From Hymenobacter aquaticus (GTDB taxonomy: Bacteria > Bacteroidota > Bacteroidia > Cytophagales > Hymenobacteraceae), in contig NZ_SRLC01000001.1 of NCBI RefSeq assembly GCF_004765605.1, forward strand, positions 2,666,001 through 2,730,000: a stretch of DNA of 64,000 bases. The letters run 5' to 3'. The notes beneath the pieces were generated by a model that saw nothing but the letters and a program-made list of their open reading frames with translations, was not told where the DNA came from and made no database searches. Made by a program: the position numbers and the translations under genes. Below, piece by piece: positions 16,036 through 25,831 of this stretch (position 1 is the stretch's first letter; every line of letters starts with the position of its first letter).

Positions 16036-18324
16036 CTACGCCTGCCCGCTCTGCTCCTGTTCCTGGGCTTCCACCACGGCAATGGCTACCATGTTCACAA
16101 TCTCGCGCTCTGACGAGCCCAATTGCAGCACGTGCACCGGCTTGCGCAGCCCCAGCAGAATCGGGCCGATGGACTCGAAGCCGGCCGCCGAGCGGAGCAG
16201 GTTGTAGGCAATGTTGGCCGCCGAGAGGTTGGGAAAAATCAGCGTGTTGGCGCCTTCCTCCACCAGCTTGCTCAGCGGGTGGTTCTGGCGCAGCAGCTCG
16301 GTATCGAAGGCCAGGTGGGCCTGGATTTCGCCGTCGACCAGCATGTCGGGGTGCTTGTGCTGGAGTAGCTGCACGGCCCGCCGCATCTTGGCCGCGTCGG
16401 CGCCCTTGGCGCTGCCGAAGTTGGAGTAGGTAACCAGGGCAATGCGGGGCTTGATGTTGAACCGCTCCACGGCCCGGGCCGTCATTTCCGTGATTTCCAC
16501 CAGCTCCTCGGCCGTGGGGTCGATGTTGACGGTGGTATCGGACAGGAACAGGGGCCCGCGCTTGGTGAGCAGAATGTACATGCCCGACACTTTGCGCACC
16601 CCGTCTTCGCGGCCGATTACCTGCAGGGCCGGCCGGATGGTGTCGGGGTATTTGCGCGTGAGGCCCGAAATCAGGGCGTCGGCCTCGCCGGTTTCCACCA
16701 TCATGGCCCCGAAGTAGGAGCGGCGGGCCCGCATCAAATCCAGGGCCTCGGGGGCGCTGATGCCCTTGGCGTGGCGCTTTTCATAGAGGGCGTCGGCGAA
16801 GCGCTGCACCCGCGCGGCCTGCTCGGGCGTGCCGGGGTCGAGGATGGGCACGCCGGCCAGGTCGAGCTGGTGCTGGGCCAGCAGCGCCCGAATCACCTGC
16901 TCATTGCCCAGCAGAATGGGGTGGGCAATGCCTTCGTCCTTGACCTGCTGGGCAGCCTTGAGCACCTTCAGGTTTTCGGCGTCGGCAAACACCACGCGCT
17001 TGGGGCTGGTCTTGGCCTTGTCGAGAATCACGCGGGAAATGCGCGTGTCCTGCCCCAGGCGGCGGGCCAGCTGGCTTTCGTAAGCGGCCCAGTCGGTGAT
17101 GGGGGCCTGGGCCACGCCCGACTCAATGGCGGCGCGGGCCACGGCCGGGGCCACGGTGGCCAGCAGGCGCGGGTCGACGGGCTTAGGAATGATGTACTCG
17201 CGGCCGAATTGCAGGTTGTCGGTGCCGTAGGCCATGTTTACCGCGTCGGGCACCGATTTCTTGGCCAGGGCGGCCAGGGCCCGCACGGCGGCCAGCTTCA
17301 TGGCCTCGTTGATTTCGGTGGCGCGCACGTCGAGGGCCCCGCGGAAAATGTAGGGGAAGCCCAGCACGTTGTTGACCTGGTTGGGATAGTCGGAGCGGCC
17401 GGTGGCCATAATCAGGTCGGGGCGGGCGGCCACGGCTTCCTCGTAGCTGATTTCGGGCGTGGGGTTGGCCATGGCAAACACCACCGGGTTGTCGGCCATG
17501 CTGCGCACCATCTCCTGGCTGACCACGTTGCCCTTCGAGAGGCCCACGAACACGTCGGCGCCCACGAAGGCTTCGGCCAGGGTGTGCAGGTCGCGGGAGG
17601 TGGCAAAGGGCTGCTTGCGCGCGTCCAGATCGGGGCGGTCGGCCCGGATCACGCCTTTGCTGTCGCACATCACCACGTTGTCGGGCTGCGCGCCCAGGGC
17701 CAGGTAGAGCTTGGTGCAGGAAATGGCGGAAGCGCCGGCCCCATTCACCACGATGCGCACCTGGGCAATGTCTTTGCCCACCAGCTCCAGGGCGTTGAGC
17801 AGGGCGGCGGCCGAAATAATGGCCGTGCCGTGCTGGTCGTCGTGCATCACCGGAATGTTGAGCTCCTGCTTGAGGCGCTCCTCAATCTCGAAGCACTCGG
17901 GGGCCTTGATGTCTTCCAGGTTGATGCCGCCGAACGTAGGTTCGAGCAGCTTCACGGTGCGCACGAACTCGTCGACGTTCTTGGTATTAAGCTCCAGATC
18001 AAACACGTCGATGTCGGCGTAGATCTTGAACAGCAGCCCTTTGCCCTCCATCACCGGTTTGCTGGCGGCGGGCCCGATGTCGCCCAGACCCAGCACGGCC
18101 GTGCCATTGCTGATAACGGCCACCAGGTTGCCTTTGGCGGTGTACTTATACACGTCCTCGGGGTTGTCGGCAATGGCCAGGCAAGGCTCAGCCACGCCGG
18201 GCGAGTAGGCCAGCGACAGGTCGCGCTGGGTGCTGTAGGCCTTGGTGGGCACGACTTCGAGCTTGCCGGGGCGGCCCTGGGCGTGGTAGAGCAGGGCATC
18301 TTCGGGGCGGATTTTCTCTTGCAT
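16036..18324 (-). CDS. maeB: NADP-dependent malic enzyme with phosphotransacetylase-like domain
   Basis: Oxidatively decarboxylates malate to pyruvate with reduction of NADP, feeding gluconeogenic and NADPH pools. The 762 residues match MaeB of E. coli (759). Residues 1-410 carry the malic enzyme core: [14 protein letters not shown], the metal and substrate motif [17 protein letters not shown], and the dinucleotide-binding [12 protein letters not shown]. Residues 430-760 form the phosphotransacetylase-like domain ([16 protein letters not shown] to [15 protein letters not shown]), which in this family is regulatory, binding acetyl-CoA, rather than catalytic. The ATG at 18322-18324 ([14 protein letters not shown]) is the family start; the upstream extension is rejected. 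Confidence 0.95.
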   Translation of the reverse strand: MQEKIRPEDALLYHAQGRPGKLEVVPTKAYSTQRDLSLAYSPGVAEPCLAIADNPEDVYKYTAKGNLVAVISNGTAVLGLGDIGPAASKPVMEGKGLLFKIYADIDVFDLELNTKNVDEFVRTVKLLEPTFGGINLEDIKAPECFEIEERLKQELNIPVMHDDQHGTAIISAAALLNALELVGKDIAQVRIVVNGAGASAISCTKLYLALGAQPDNVVMCDSKGVIRADRPDLDARKQPFATSRDLHTLAEAFVGADVFVGLSKGNVVSQEMVRSMADNPVVFAMANPTPEISYEEAVAARPDLIMATGRSDYPNQVNNVLGFPYIFRGALDVRATEINEAMKLAAVRALAALAKKSVPDAVNMAYGTDNLQFGREYIIPKPVDPRLLATVAPAVARAAIESGVAQAPITDWAAYESQLARRLGQDTRISRVILDKAKTSPKRVVFADAENLKVLKAAQQVKDEGIAHPILLGNEQVIRALLAQHQLDLAGVPILDPGTPEQAARVQRFADALYEKRHAKGISAPEALDLMRARRSYFGAMMVETGEADALISGLTRKYPDTIRPALQVIGREDGVRKVSGMYILLTKRGPLFLSDTTVNIDPTAEELVEITEMTARAVERFNIKPRIALVTYSNFGSAKGADAAKMRRAVQLLQHKHPDMLVDGEIQAHLAFDTELLRQNHPLSKLVEEGANTLIFPNLSAANIAYNLLRSAAGFESIGPILLGLRKPVHVLQLGSSEREIVNMVAIAVVEAQEQEQSGQA

Positions 18325-18426
18325 GGGGCAGCGGGTGATAAGCTGGCTCTGGCGCCAACAAGCCTGCAAGGTAAGGCGGGAAGGGCACACGACCCGCGCC
18401 GGGCAGCAAGGCAAGGAGCGCCCCGG

Positions 18427-18843
18427 CTACGGGGCCGCCAGCGGGGAAAAATCGGCGTAGGGGTCGGGGTGCTGCCAGCCGGGCCAGGCGGCCAGGGTAC
18501 CGGCAAACAACATCCGGATGATGTCCTCGGGCTCCAGGTTGTGGGCCCACCAGCTCAGGGAAAGCTCGTAGCAATACCGCTGCTCCCCTACCGCGTAGCC
18601 CAGCAGCACGGTCCACTCGTCGCGGGCCAGCAGGGTGAGCTGTTCGGCGGGGGCGCGCCGAAACCACAGGCCCGGCAGCACGTCCGGCAGGCCCTGCTGC
18701 CGGCGCGCAGCCAACTGCCGGAGCTGCTCGGCCCAGGGAAACTCGGTGTAGATGGCCAGGGCTTCGGCTTCCGTGACGGGGCCCTGCGCCCGCGCTGTGC
18801 CGGGGGTACACTCAACGGGCTGCCAGCCCCAGGTTACGTCCAT
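18427..18843 (-). CDS. Hypothetical protein
   Basis: A 138-residue soluble protein that was not recognised. It is rich in Trp (nine residues, for example WGWQP, LSWWAHNL, AWPGWQH) and acidic overall. There is no signal peptide or membrane segment. It lies on the same strand as the flanking malic enzyme and threonine synthase genes, 60 bases from the latter, so it could share a transcript with either. The ATG at 18841-18843 is the only good start. Confidence 0.55.
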   Translation of the reverse strand: MDVTWGWQPVECTPGTARAQGPVTEAEALAIYTEFPWAEQLRQLAARRQQGLPDVLPGLWFRRAPAEQLTLLARDEWTVLLGYAVGEQRYCYELSLSWWAHNLEPEDIIRMLFAGTLAAWPGWQHPDPYADFSPLAAP

Positions 18844-18903
18844 ACCGCTTATCGTGCTTCGGCGGCAAGCTACGCAAAAGCGGCTACCCTGGGCCCGACT
18901 GGT

Positions 18904-20097
18904 TTAGTACTGGCCTTCCACGTTGTCGAGGTACTTCTGGCCCGAGCCGGTGTTGAGCAGCAGAATCTGCTCGTCGGGGCGCAGCCAGCCGGTGCCGAGC
19001 AGGTGGCGGGCCGCCATCCAGACGGCGGCGCCTTCGGGGGCCACGAACAGGCCTTCGAGGCGGCCCAGCTCCCGCATGCCTTCCACCATCTGCTCGTCGG
19101 TGATGCTCACGGCCGTGCCCCGCGACTCGCGCAGCACTTCCAGCATCAGGGCTTCCCCCAAGGGGCGCGGCACGGCCAGTCCGTTGGCAATGGTGGGTTT
19201 GCCGACGTAGTGGTGGGAGTTGGCCTGCCGGCCCGCGTAGGTTTCAATCAGGGGGCAGCAGTTGGCGGCCTGCACGGCCACCATGCGGGGCAGCCTGGCA
19301 TCGGCGGGCAGCCAGCCCAGGGCTTTCATTTCCCGGAAGGCCTTCCAGATGCCAATCAGGCCGGTGCCGCCGCCGGCGGGGTAGAGAATCACGTCGGGCA
19401 GCTGCCAATTCAGCTGCTCGGCAATTTCGTAGCCCATGGTTTTCTTGCCCTCGATGCGGTAGGGCTCTTTCAGCGTCGACACGTCGAGCAGCTCGCCGCC
19501 AGCATTGGTGTGGCGCACCCAGGCCGCGCAGTCGTTGATCAGGCCGTCGATCAGCTCGACTTCGGCCCCGTACCAGTAGCACTCCTCGCGGAAGGCCTTG
19601 GGCGTGTGGCGGGGCATGGCCACCACGGCCCGCATGCCGGCCTTGGCGCAGTAGGCGGCCATAGCCACCCCCGCGTTGCCGGCCGTGGGCACGATGCAGC
19701 CTTCCACGCCCAGCTCCTTGGCCTTGGAAATAGCCATGCTCAGGCCCCGGGCCTTAAACGAGCCGGTCGGGTTCTGGCCTTCGTCCTTGAGCACCAACGA
19801 GTGCAGATCGTAGCGGCCGGCCAGGCGCGTCAGGTCCAGCAGCGGGGTGAATCCTTCGCCCAGGCTCACCCGGTTTTCGTCGTGGAGCAGGGGCAGCACT
19901 TCGCGGTAGCGCCACATCGAGCCCTCGGTGAGGCAGATGCTGGCCTTGCTCAGGGGCTCGTGCAGGTCGTAGGTGGCCAGCAGCGGCAGCTGGCAGCACT
20001 CCGACACCCGTTGCAGGGCAAAGGCCGAGTGGGGCTTGCCGCAGGCGGAGCATTCCAGCGCGTGAATACGGGAGGCAAGAGTGGAGCAGGTTTGCAT
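18904..20097 (-). CDS. Threonine synthase-like PLP enzyme
   Basis: A fold type II pyridoxal phosphate enzyme, 397 residues. The N-terminus carries a small Cys-rich element (CSACGK, then ECCQLPLL) seen in one branch of threonine synthases. The PLP Lys is in NPTGSFKARGLSMA. Other cofactor contacts are VPTAGNAGVAMAAY and the Gly-rich phosphate loop YPAGGGTGLIG. The reaction would be O-phosphohomoserine to threonine, though related enzymes act on other substrates, so the gene symbol is withheld. The ATG at 20095-20097 gives MQTCSTL; a longer reading to 20163 is less likely. A LysR gene lies just upstream in the same direction. Confidence 0.85.
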   Translation of the reverse strand: MQTCSTLASRIHALECSACGKPHSAFALQRVSECCQLPLLATYDLHEPLSKASICLTEGSMWRYREVLPLLHDENRVSLGEGFTPLLDLTRLAGRYDLHSLVLKDEGQNPTGSFKARGLSMAISKAKELGVEGCIVPTAGNAGVAMAAYCAKAGMRAVVAMPRHTPKAFREECYWYGAEVELIDGLINDCAAWVRHTNAGGELLDVSTLKEPYRIEGKKTMGYEIAEQLNWQLPDVILYPAGGGTGLIGIWKAFREMKALGWLPADARLPRMVAVQAANCCPLIETYAGRQANSHHYVGKPTIANGLAVPRPLGEALMLEVLRESRGTAVSITDEQMVEGMRELGRLEGLFVAPEGAAVWMAARHLLGTGWLRPDEQILLLNTGSGQKYLDNVEGQY

Positions 20098-20182
20098 GAC
20101 GAACGAGGGCGGTAAGAACTGAGCTTTAGAACGGCAAATACCCCCGCCAGTATGCGGAAACAAAATAGGGATTCGGAATAGG

Positions 20183-21088
20183 CTATTCCCTTTTCGAATA
20201 GTGACGTTTCATAAACTGCACGAAATCCTTGTATGGCAGGTTGTTTTCGGTGCCCCGGCGCTGAATGAAGTTGAACTGCCGCCGCATGCTGAGCCCCTGA
20301 ATCGGGACTTCCAGCAGCTCCCCCGACTCCAGTTCCTTGACTACCGCCTGCCGGGGCAGAAACGCCAGGCAGGTATCCACGCGCACGAAGTTTTTCAGGG
20401 CCTCGGTGCCGCCCAGGCGCACTTTCACCGGCAGGTCGGGCAGCTTGAGGTGGTGCTCGGCCAGGGCTTCCTCCAGCACGGCCAGCGTGCCCGAGCCCAC
20501 CTCGCGCACGGCCAGCGGCACGTTGTGCAGGTCGTGTACCGTCAGGTTCTGGGTGTTCAGCGGGTTCTTGGCCGAGCAGACGGCAATAACGTCGTCGGTG
20601 AGAAACGGCGTGTAGGTCACGTTGCTGACCTTGTTGATGCCCTCGATGATGCCCAGGTCGATTTCGTGGTCGAGCAGGGCCTTGAGGATATTCTCGCTGT
20701 TGCGGTTTTTGAGCGTGAGCTGAATGTTGGGGTGCTTGTTCAGGTAGGCCGACAGCACCGGCGGCAGCACGTAGAGCGAAATGGTGGTGCTGGCCCCAAT
20801 CATCATGCGCAGGCGCGGCGAGTAGTCGGCGCTGAGGGCCGTAAACTCCTGGTGCAGTTCGTGCTGCAGCTGCTTGGCCAGCAGCAGCTTCTGGTAGAGC
20901 AGCCGCCCGGCCGGGGTGAGCTTCACGGAGTTGCCCAGGCGCTCAAACAGGCCAATTTTGTACTCCTCCTCCAGGGCCTTCACGTGCTTGCTTACCGCCG
21001 ACTGGCTGACGAACAGGTTCTGGCTGGCTTTGGTGAAGCTCAGCAGGCGGGCCACTTCCAGGAAGATTTCGTGCTTGTAGGAGAGCAT
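20183..21088 (-). CDS. LysR family transcriptional regulator
   Basis: A 301-residue regulator. Residues 1-60 form the winged helix-turn-helix (FLEVARLLSFTKASQNLFVSQSAVSKHVKALEEE) and 90-300 the periplasmic-binding-like effector domain. It resembles the CysL/CbbR branch, where small metabolites control sulfur, carbon or amino-acid genes; the effector here is unknown. It points the same way as the threonine synthase-like gene 85 bases downstream, rather than being divergent from its target as is classic. The ATG at 21086-21088 begins exactly at the family start MLSYKHEIFLEV. Confidence 0.92.
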   Translation of the reverse strand: MLSYKHEIFLEVARLLSFTKASQNLFVSQSAVSKHVKALEEEYKIGLFERLGNSVKLTPAGRLLYQKLLLAKQLQHELHQEFTALSADYSPRLRMMIGASTTISLYVLPPVLSAYLNKHPNIQLTLKNRNSENILKALLDHEIDLGIIEGINKVSNVTYTPFLTDDVIAVCSAKNPLNTQNLTVHDLHNVPLAVREVGSGTLAVLEEALAEHHLKLPDLPVKVRLGGTEALKNFVRVDTCLAFLPRQAVVKELESGELLEVPIQGLSMRRQFNFIQRRGTENNLPYKDFVQFMKRHYSKRE

Positions 21089-21342
21089 AGAGGCTTGAAA
21101 ATACGACAATCGGGCCGGGCCGTTTCCCGCCCCGCCCAACCCACACTACACCGGCGGCGGCCGGAAGCTGCGTCGTCGTTTCAGAAATTCGGCGCAAGGC
21201 GCTTGGCTCCCAAGCGAATAAATCAGTATGTTTCTGTCCCCAAAGTGCTGGCCCCCACGGCTGGCGCTCCTGCTATTCAGCTGGCCTGGCCAGCTGCCGC
21301 CGGCCGGTATGCCGCCGAGTTTTCTTGCAATAGCAGCAGCCT

Positions 21343-24300
21343 ATGGATACCTGGGTAGTACTCCTGGTGACGGTCGTTCTCGGCCTGATCTACCACAGTT
21401 TCAAGGACCGCCTCAAGGGTCTGGAACAACGCACGCAGCGGCGCGAAGAAGAGCACAACGACCTGCTGCGGCTGGTGGAGGAGCTGCGCGAAGAAGTGCG
21501 GCAGCTGCGCACGGCCCCACCAACTCCGCCAGTGGCCGCCGCCCCACCGGCCCCAACCGTCAGGCCTGCCCCCATCGTTACGGCCCCGGTAGCTGCCGCG
21601 CCCGCGCCGCCGGTCGTAGCTTCTGCGGCGGCTCCCGTTGCGCCGGCGGCCCCGGCCCCACCACCGCCGCCCGTAGTGCCCCCCATAGCCGCGCCCGTCG
21701 CGCCCACGCCGCCGCGGCCGGTAGTAGTGCCGGCTCCCGTTCCCGCTTCTACTCCGCCCGCCGCCGTCCCAGCCCCGCCGGTAGTGCGTCCAACGCCCCA
21801 GCCGCAGCCCGAACCAGTGTTCATAGCCCCGCCGGCGCCGCCCCGCCTGGTGGTGCCCCCACCCCCACCCGTGCCCGCCGAGCCGACCTGGTGGGACCGG
21901 ACCGAGCAGGTGCTGCTCGACAACTGGACGGGGATTCTGGGGGCCGTGGTGCTGGTTATCGGCGTGGGGTTCCTGGGCATCTATACCGCCTTGCAGGTCA
22001 CGCCCCCGGTGCGCTTCGCCATGATTTGCGGGTTTGCCGCCGCCCTGCTCGCCCTCGATTATTTCCTGCGCACCAAGCCCTTTGCCGAGCGGCTGCACGT
22101 GTGGCTGCACAGCAGCGCGGCGGCCATTTTCCTGTTTGCCTGCGTGGGCGCCAGCAGCGTGCCGGGGCTGCAATGGGCCGCGCCGCCCCTGAGCTACCTG
22201 CTGCTCCTGGCCGGGGTGGCGGCCAACCTTTGGCTGGCCTGGCGGAGCAGCCGCGAGTCGGTGGCGACGCTGCACGGGGTGCTGAGCCTGGTAGCCCTGG
22301 CCGTTATTGCCCCCGACCTATTGACGCTGGGCACGGCGGCGGCCGTTACGGCCTTCTGCATTGCCATTACCTACCGGCAGCGCTGGAAATACCAGCTGCT
22401 GCTGAGCATCGTCAGCTTTTTCGTGTTTCACCAGTACTGGCATTTTCACCTGGCGGCTCCGCTGGCCGGCGGGGCGCGGCTGGTGGCAATGGCGCTGGTC
22501 ATGCTGGTGGGCGTGGCGGCGGCCGTGGTGCAATACCGCAGCGTGTATGCCCGCACCCAGTTCGATGCCCTGCTGTTTGCGGCCCACGTGCTGAACTGGA
22601 CCACCCTGGGCTTTAACCTGTACCAGTACAGCACCGGCTCCCCCTGGAAAACCATTCCGCTGGCCCTGGGCTCCGCGCTGACCTTTTTCGTGGCCCGCCG
22701 GGCGCGGCAGCTCGGCATTCAGTGGCTGTTCCAGACCGACACCATCATTTCCCTGATTCTGGCCCTGGCCACGGCTTTTTCCCTGCTGGGCTGGCACGCG
22801 TCGGGTACCGTGGTGGGGCTGTTCATGCTGCTGGAGTCGTTGCTGATTGCCTTTATCATGGCCCGGGAGCGGGAAACGCTGGTGTTTCAGGTGGCTTCGG
22901 CCGGGGCTCTGCTGGCCGGGGCGGGCCTGCTGCTGCTGGTGCTGACCCAGCTCACGAGCTACTCGCCTGCCGAGCTGCACCGCAATACCCTGCTTGTCTT
23001 GCTGGCCGCCAGCGCCGGAGCCGTCTACTTCCGCTTCGCCTACGCCCAACCTTTGCTGGCCGCCGAGGACGCAAGCACCGCTACCAACCGCGCCCTGCAC
23101 CACGGTTTTGGGGGATTGGTCGGGGCCTTGTACCTGGGCGTGGCGGCCCTGCTGCTGCGGGCGCTGTTTGGGGTTAGTGCCCCGCCGGCGGGCCTGCTGG
23201 TGAGTGGAGCGGCGGCAGCGGCCGGCGCAGTTTTCGGCCTGGCCTGGTGGCTGCGCGGCGGGCTGGGCTGGTTTCGTACCCTGCACCTGGCAGCCGGCCA
23301 AGTGCTGCTGACGGTGGCCATCCTGGGGTTGCACAAGCTGGGGCTGGGCTGGACGGCCACGGCCACCATTCTCTACCTGGAAACGCTGCTGCTGGCCGGC
23401 CTGCTGGGCCGGGCTACCGAGGTGGCGGCTTTCCGGCTGGTGGTCGGTGGGGCGCTAGCGGCGGGCCTCTGGCTGCTGCTGGCCGGCGGGCTGCCCGGGC
23501 CACACCTGCCCCCGCAGCTGCTGCCCCGCCACGCGGCCTTGCTGGTGCTGGGCGGACTGGGCAGCACCATTTTTTTCCACCTCCTGAGCCGGCAGCTGTG
23601 GCTGGGCGCTCAGCGGCCTACTTCCCCGGACCGGAGCCTGCACCAGGGCGTCGGGGCGCTGGCGGGGGTGCTGTATCTGGGCGGGACGGCGGTGGCGTTG
23701 CGGGCGTTGTTTGGCCCTAGCTACCCGCCGGTGGCCCTGCTCATCGGGGGCCTGGTCGTAACGGCGGCTCTGCTCTTTGGCCTGAGTTATTGGCTGCGCG
23801 GCGGAGCCGAGTGGTTCCGGATTCTGCACCTGCTCCTGGGTCAGGTAGTGCTGGCTGGGGCCGTGCTGGGCCTGCACGAGGCCGGCCTGAGCTGGCCGCT
23901 GACCGTGGTGCTGCTCTACCTGGAAATGCTGCTGATGACCCTGACGCTGGCCCGGCGGCGCGAGTGGTGGGTGTACCGGGTGCAGCTCTACGCTACCCTG
24001 TTGCTGGCTACAAGCTTGCCCGTGCTGGTGTATGGCCTGGGCCATTTGAGCGCCGAACAGCGCGCCCTGCTCCTCACGCTGGCCGCCCTGGCCACGGTAG
24101 CCGCGCAGATCGTCGTCGGACGGCTGGCCGCGCCGGCCTACGATGCCCTGCCCTTCTCCTACGACCCCACCTACCGCCTCCGCCTGCTGGGGGCCATGCC
24201 CGGCTTGCTGCTGCTGGCCGCGGCCGGACTGATATACGAACACACCTGGGCGGCGTGGGCGGCCGTGGGCATTGGCGGCGGCTTGCTGCTGCTGCGCCGC

Positions 24301-25668
24301 TACGTGGCCGTGCCGGGCCTATGGACGGGCGTCGTGCTGGCCGCCACCGGCTACCACGTTTTGCAGTGGTACTACCTGCTCTTGGCTGGCGCGCCGCTCG
24401 GCACGGGGCAGGTATTGGCGTATTCACTGCCCCTGGTGCTGCTTTCGGCAATGGGGCTGGCGTATTCCAGCTGGGATGCCCGCCAGCGGCAGGTGCGCTG
24501 GCCCTGGCTGTATCTGCTGGGCCTGCACCTGACGGTAGTGGCCTGGACGGCGGCCGCGCCGCACTCCGAAGCCATAGCCGTGCTGCTCTGGCTGGTCCTG
24601 GTGGCAGTGGCAGCCGGCGCGGCGCAGTGGGTGCGCCGCCGTTTCACCACGCCCGAAGCCCTGGCCGCGCAGGGTTGCCCCGACCGGTTTCTGCTGCACG
24701 TGATGTACGCGGGGCTGGCCCTGGCCTTGTTCTGGCACTTCAGCCACCTGGTGTGGAGCTCCGAAATACTGTGGCGCCTGCCGGCCCGCCGTCTTACGGC
24801 CGCGGCGCTGGTGCTGGTGCTGGCCGGTCTGGCGGGGCGCACCGCCCCAACCGCTCCGCCGCTTTACCGCTCCTGGCAGCTGCTCCACCCCTATCTGCCC
24901 GAGCTAACCCTGGCCCTGCTGGGCTTCACGCTGTGGTGGGAAGTGCAGCTCACCTGGCAGGCGCTGCTCTGGCTGGGGCTGGCATTTGCACTTACCTTGG
25001 GCACAACCCGGCTGCCAGTTCACCTGCGGCGGCTGCAGCTCTACGGCGTGCTGTTTTTCTGGCTTTCCACGGTCTGGGTATGCTACGTGGCGCTTACCCG
25101 CCTGGCCCCCGGACAGCTGCTGAGCGTGCCGTGGCTGACCTCGGCCGGGGCCGTAGCGCTGCAGTTTGCCTACGCCGCCGTAGCCCTGCGCAACTTGGCC
25201 GCGCCCGAACCCGTCTACTGGCCGCCGGGCCTGGGCGGACTGGCGGCGCTGGGCCGCCTGAGCCCGCGCCAGCGGGTGGCGGCCCTGCTCTACCCGGCCT
25301 TTGTAGCCCTCACCGTGCTGCTGGTGCAGTCCTTCGACCGGTTGGTGCTTACGGTGCTGCTGATGCTGGAAGTGGTAGCGCTGTTCATAACCAGCCTGTT
25401 GCTGCGCCGCCAGGATTTTCGCTACGCCTCGCTCGTGGGCGTGGCCATCTGCCTGGTGCGGCTGGTGTTTTTCGACCTCAGTCAGCGCGGCACCATTACC
25501 CGGGCGGTGGTTTTTATCCTGATGGGCATGCTGCTGCTGGGCATGAATGCGCTGTATGCGCGCTTCAAAGACCGGTTTACCCCCATTCCCGACGCAGACG
25601 CCGACCCGGCCGCTGGTGGAGCCCCAGACACCGACGGAGAACTGCCAACCGTGGCCCCCCAGGAGTAA
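21343..25668 (+). CDS. DUF2339 multi-pass membrane protein
   Basis: A 1441-residue membrane protein of the DUF2339 family, whose function is unknown. The N-terminus has one membrane segment (MDTWVVLLVTVVLGLIY), a coiled coil to about residue 48 and a 130-residue Pro/Ala/Val-rich linker. From about residue 195 to the C-terminus there are more than thirty predicted hydrophobic helices, closing with an acidic tail. Residues about 546-725 and 728-890 are an internal duplication: both contain ALYLG or VLYLG, RALFG, WLRGG, WFR, LHL, GQV and LGLH in the same order. Upstream 21089-21342 has a one-mismatch -7 box (TATGTTTC). A REP pair follows directly. Confidence 0.88.
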   Translation: MDTWVVLLVTVVLGLIYHSFKDRLKGLEQRTQRREEEHNDLLRLVEELREEVRQLRTAPPTPPVAAAPPAPTVRPAPIVTAPVAAAPAPPVVASAAAPVAPAAPAPPPPPVVPPIAAPVAPTPPRPVVVPAPVPASTPPAAVPAPPVVRPTPQPQPEPVFIAPPAPPRLVVPPPPPVPAEPTWWDRTEQVLLDNWTGILGAVVLVIGVGFLGIYTALQVTPPVRFAMICGFAAALLALDYFLRTKPFAERLHVWLHSSAAAIFLFACVGASSVPGLQWAAPPLSYLLLLAGVAANLWLAWRSSRESVATLHGVLSLVALAVIAPDLLTLGTAAAVTAFCIAITYRQRWKYQLLLSIVSFFVFHQYWHFHLAAPLAGGARLVAMALVMLVGVAAAVVQYRSVYARTQFDALLFAAHVLNWTTLGFNLYQYSTGSPWKTIPLALGSALTFFVARRARQLGIQWLFQTDTIISLILALATAFSLLGWHASGTVVGLFMLLESLLIAFIMARERETLVFQVASAGALLAGAGLLLLVLTQLTSYSPAELHRNTLLVLLAASAGAVYFRFAYAQPLLAAEDASTATNRALHHGFGGLVGALYLGVAALLLRALFGVSAPPAGLLVSGAAAAAGAVFGLAWWLRGGLGWFRTLHLAAGQVLLTVAILGLHKLGLGWTATATILYLETLLLAGLLGRATEVAAFRLVVGGALAAGLWLLLAGGLPGPHLPPQLLPRHAALLVLGGLGSTIFFHLLSRQLWLGAQRPTSPDRSLHQGVGALAGVLYLGGTAVALRALFGPSYPPVALLIGGLVVTAALLFGLSYWLRGGAEWFRILHLLLGQVVLAGAVLGLHEAGLSWPLTVVLLYLEMLLMTLTLARRREWWVYRVQLYATLLLATSLPVLVYGLGHLSAEQRALLLTLAALATVAAQIVVGRLAAPAYDALPFSYDPTYRLRLLGAMPGLLLLAAAGLIYEHTWAAWAAVGIGGGLLLLRRYVAVPGLWTGVVLAATGYHVLQWYYLLLAGAPLGTGQVLAYSLPLVLLSAMGLAYSSWDARQRQVRWPWLYLLGLHLTVVAWTAAAPHSEAIAVLLWLVLVAVAAGAAQWVRRRFTTPEALAAQGCPDRFLLHVMYAGLALALFWHFSHLVWSSEILWRLPARRLTAAALVLVLAGLAGRTAPTAPPLYRSWQLLHPYLPELTLALLGFTLWWEVQLTWQALLWLGLAFALTLGTTRLPVHLRRLQLYGVLFFWLSTVWVCYVALTRLAPGQLLSVPWLTSAGAVALQFAYAAVALRNLAAPEPVYWPPGLGGLAALGRLSPRQRVAALLYPAFVALTVLLVQSFDRLVLTVLLMLEVVALFITSLLLRRQDFRYASLVGVAICLVRLVFFDLSQRGTITRAVVFILMGMLLLGMNALYARFKDRFTPIPDADADPAAGGAPDTDGELPTVAPQE

Positions 25669-25678
25669 AGCCCGCCAG

Positions 25679-25777
25679 GTAGAGACGCAACATCTTGCGT
25701 CTCCTCGTTGAACGACTCACAGGAGCGCCGGGAGACGATTCCGTGCAACGACGAGACGCAAGATGTTGCGTCTCTAC
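25679..25777. repeat. REP palindrome pair (GTAG + AGACGCAA hairpin family)
   Basis: Two inverted REP units. The left unit begins GTAGAGACGCAACATCTTGC; its core folds as GAGACGCAA-CATC-TTGCGTCTC. The right unit (25746-25777) is its reverse complement ending CTAC. A 29-base spacer and short TCGTTGAACGAC tail separate them. GTAG just before a hairpin is the classic REP layout. The same units flank the RAYT gene near 43 kb. It sits between two convergent genes and may also end their transcripts. Confidence 0.85.
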
Positions 25778-25831
25778 GGCATTCGGCCGCTTTTTCAGCT
25801 AACTCGAACAGCTCCTTTGCAAGAAAATAGG

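Noticed and set aside
16771..20115. Very long plus-strand reading frame (over 1100 codons) opposite malic enzyme and threonine synthase
   Set aside because: It is antisense to two recognised genes and spans the gap between them. High GC suppresses stop codons on the opposite strand; composition is Gly/His/Val-rich with no domain.
21228..25682. Plus-strand frames of 462 and 630 codons in another phase within the DUF2339 gene
   Set aside because: Pro/Ala/Gly/Arg-rich products with no hydrophobic pattern or motif; they are alternative phases of the real gene.
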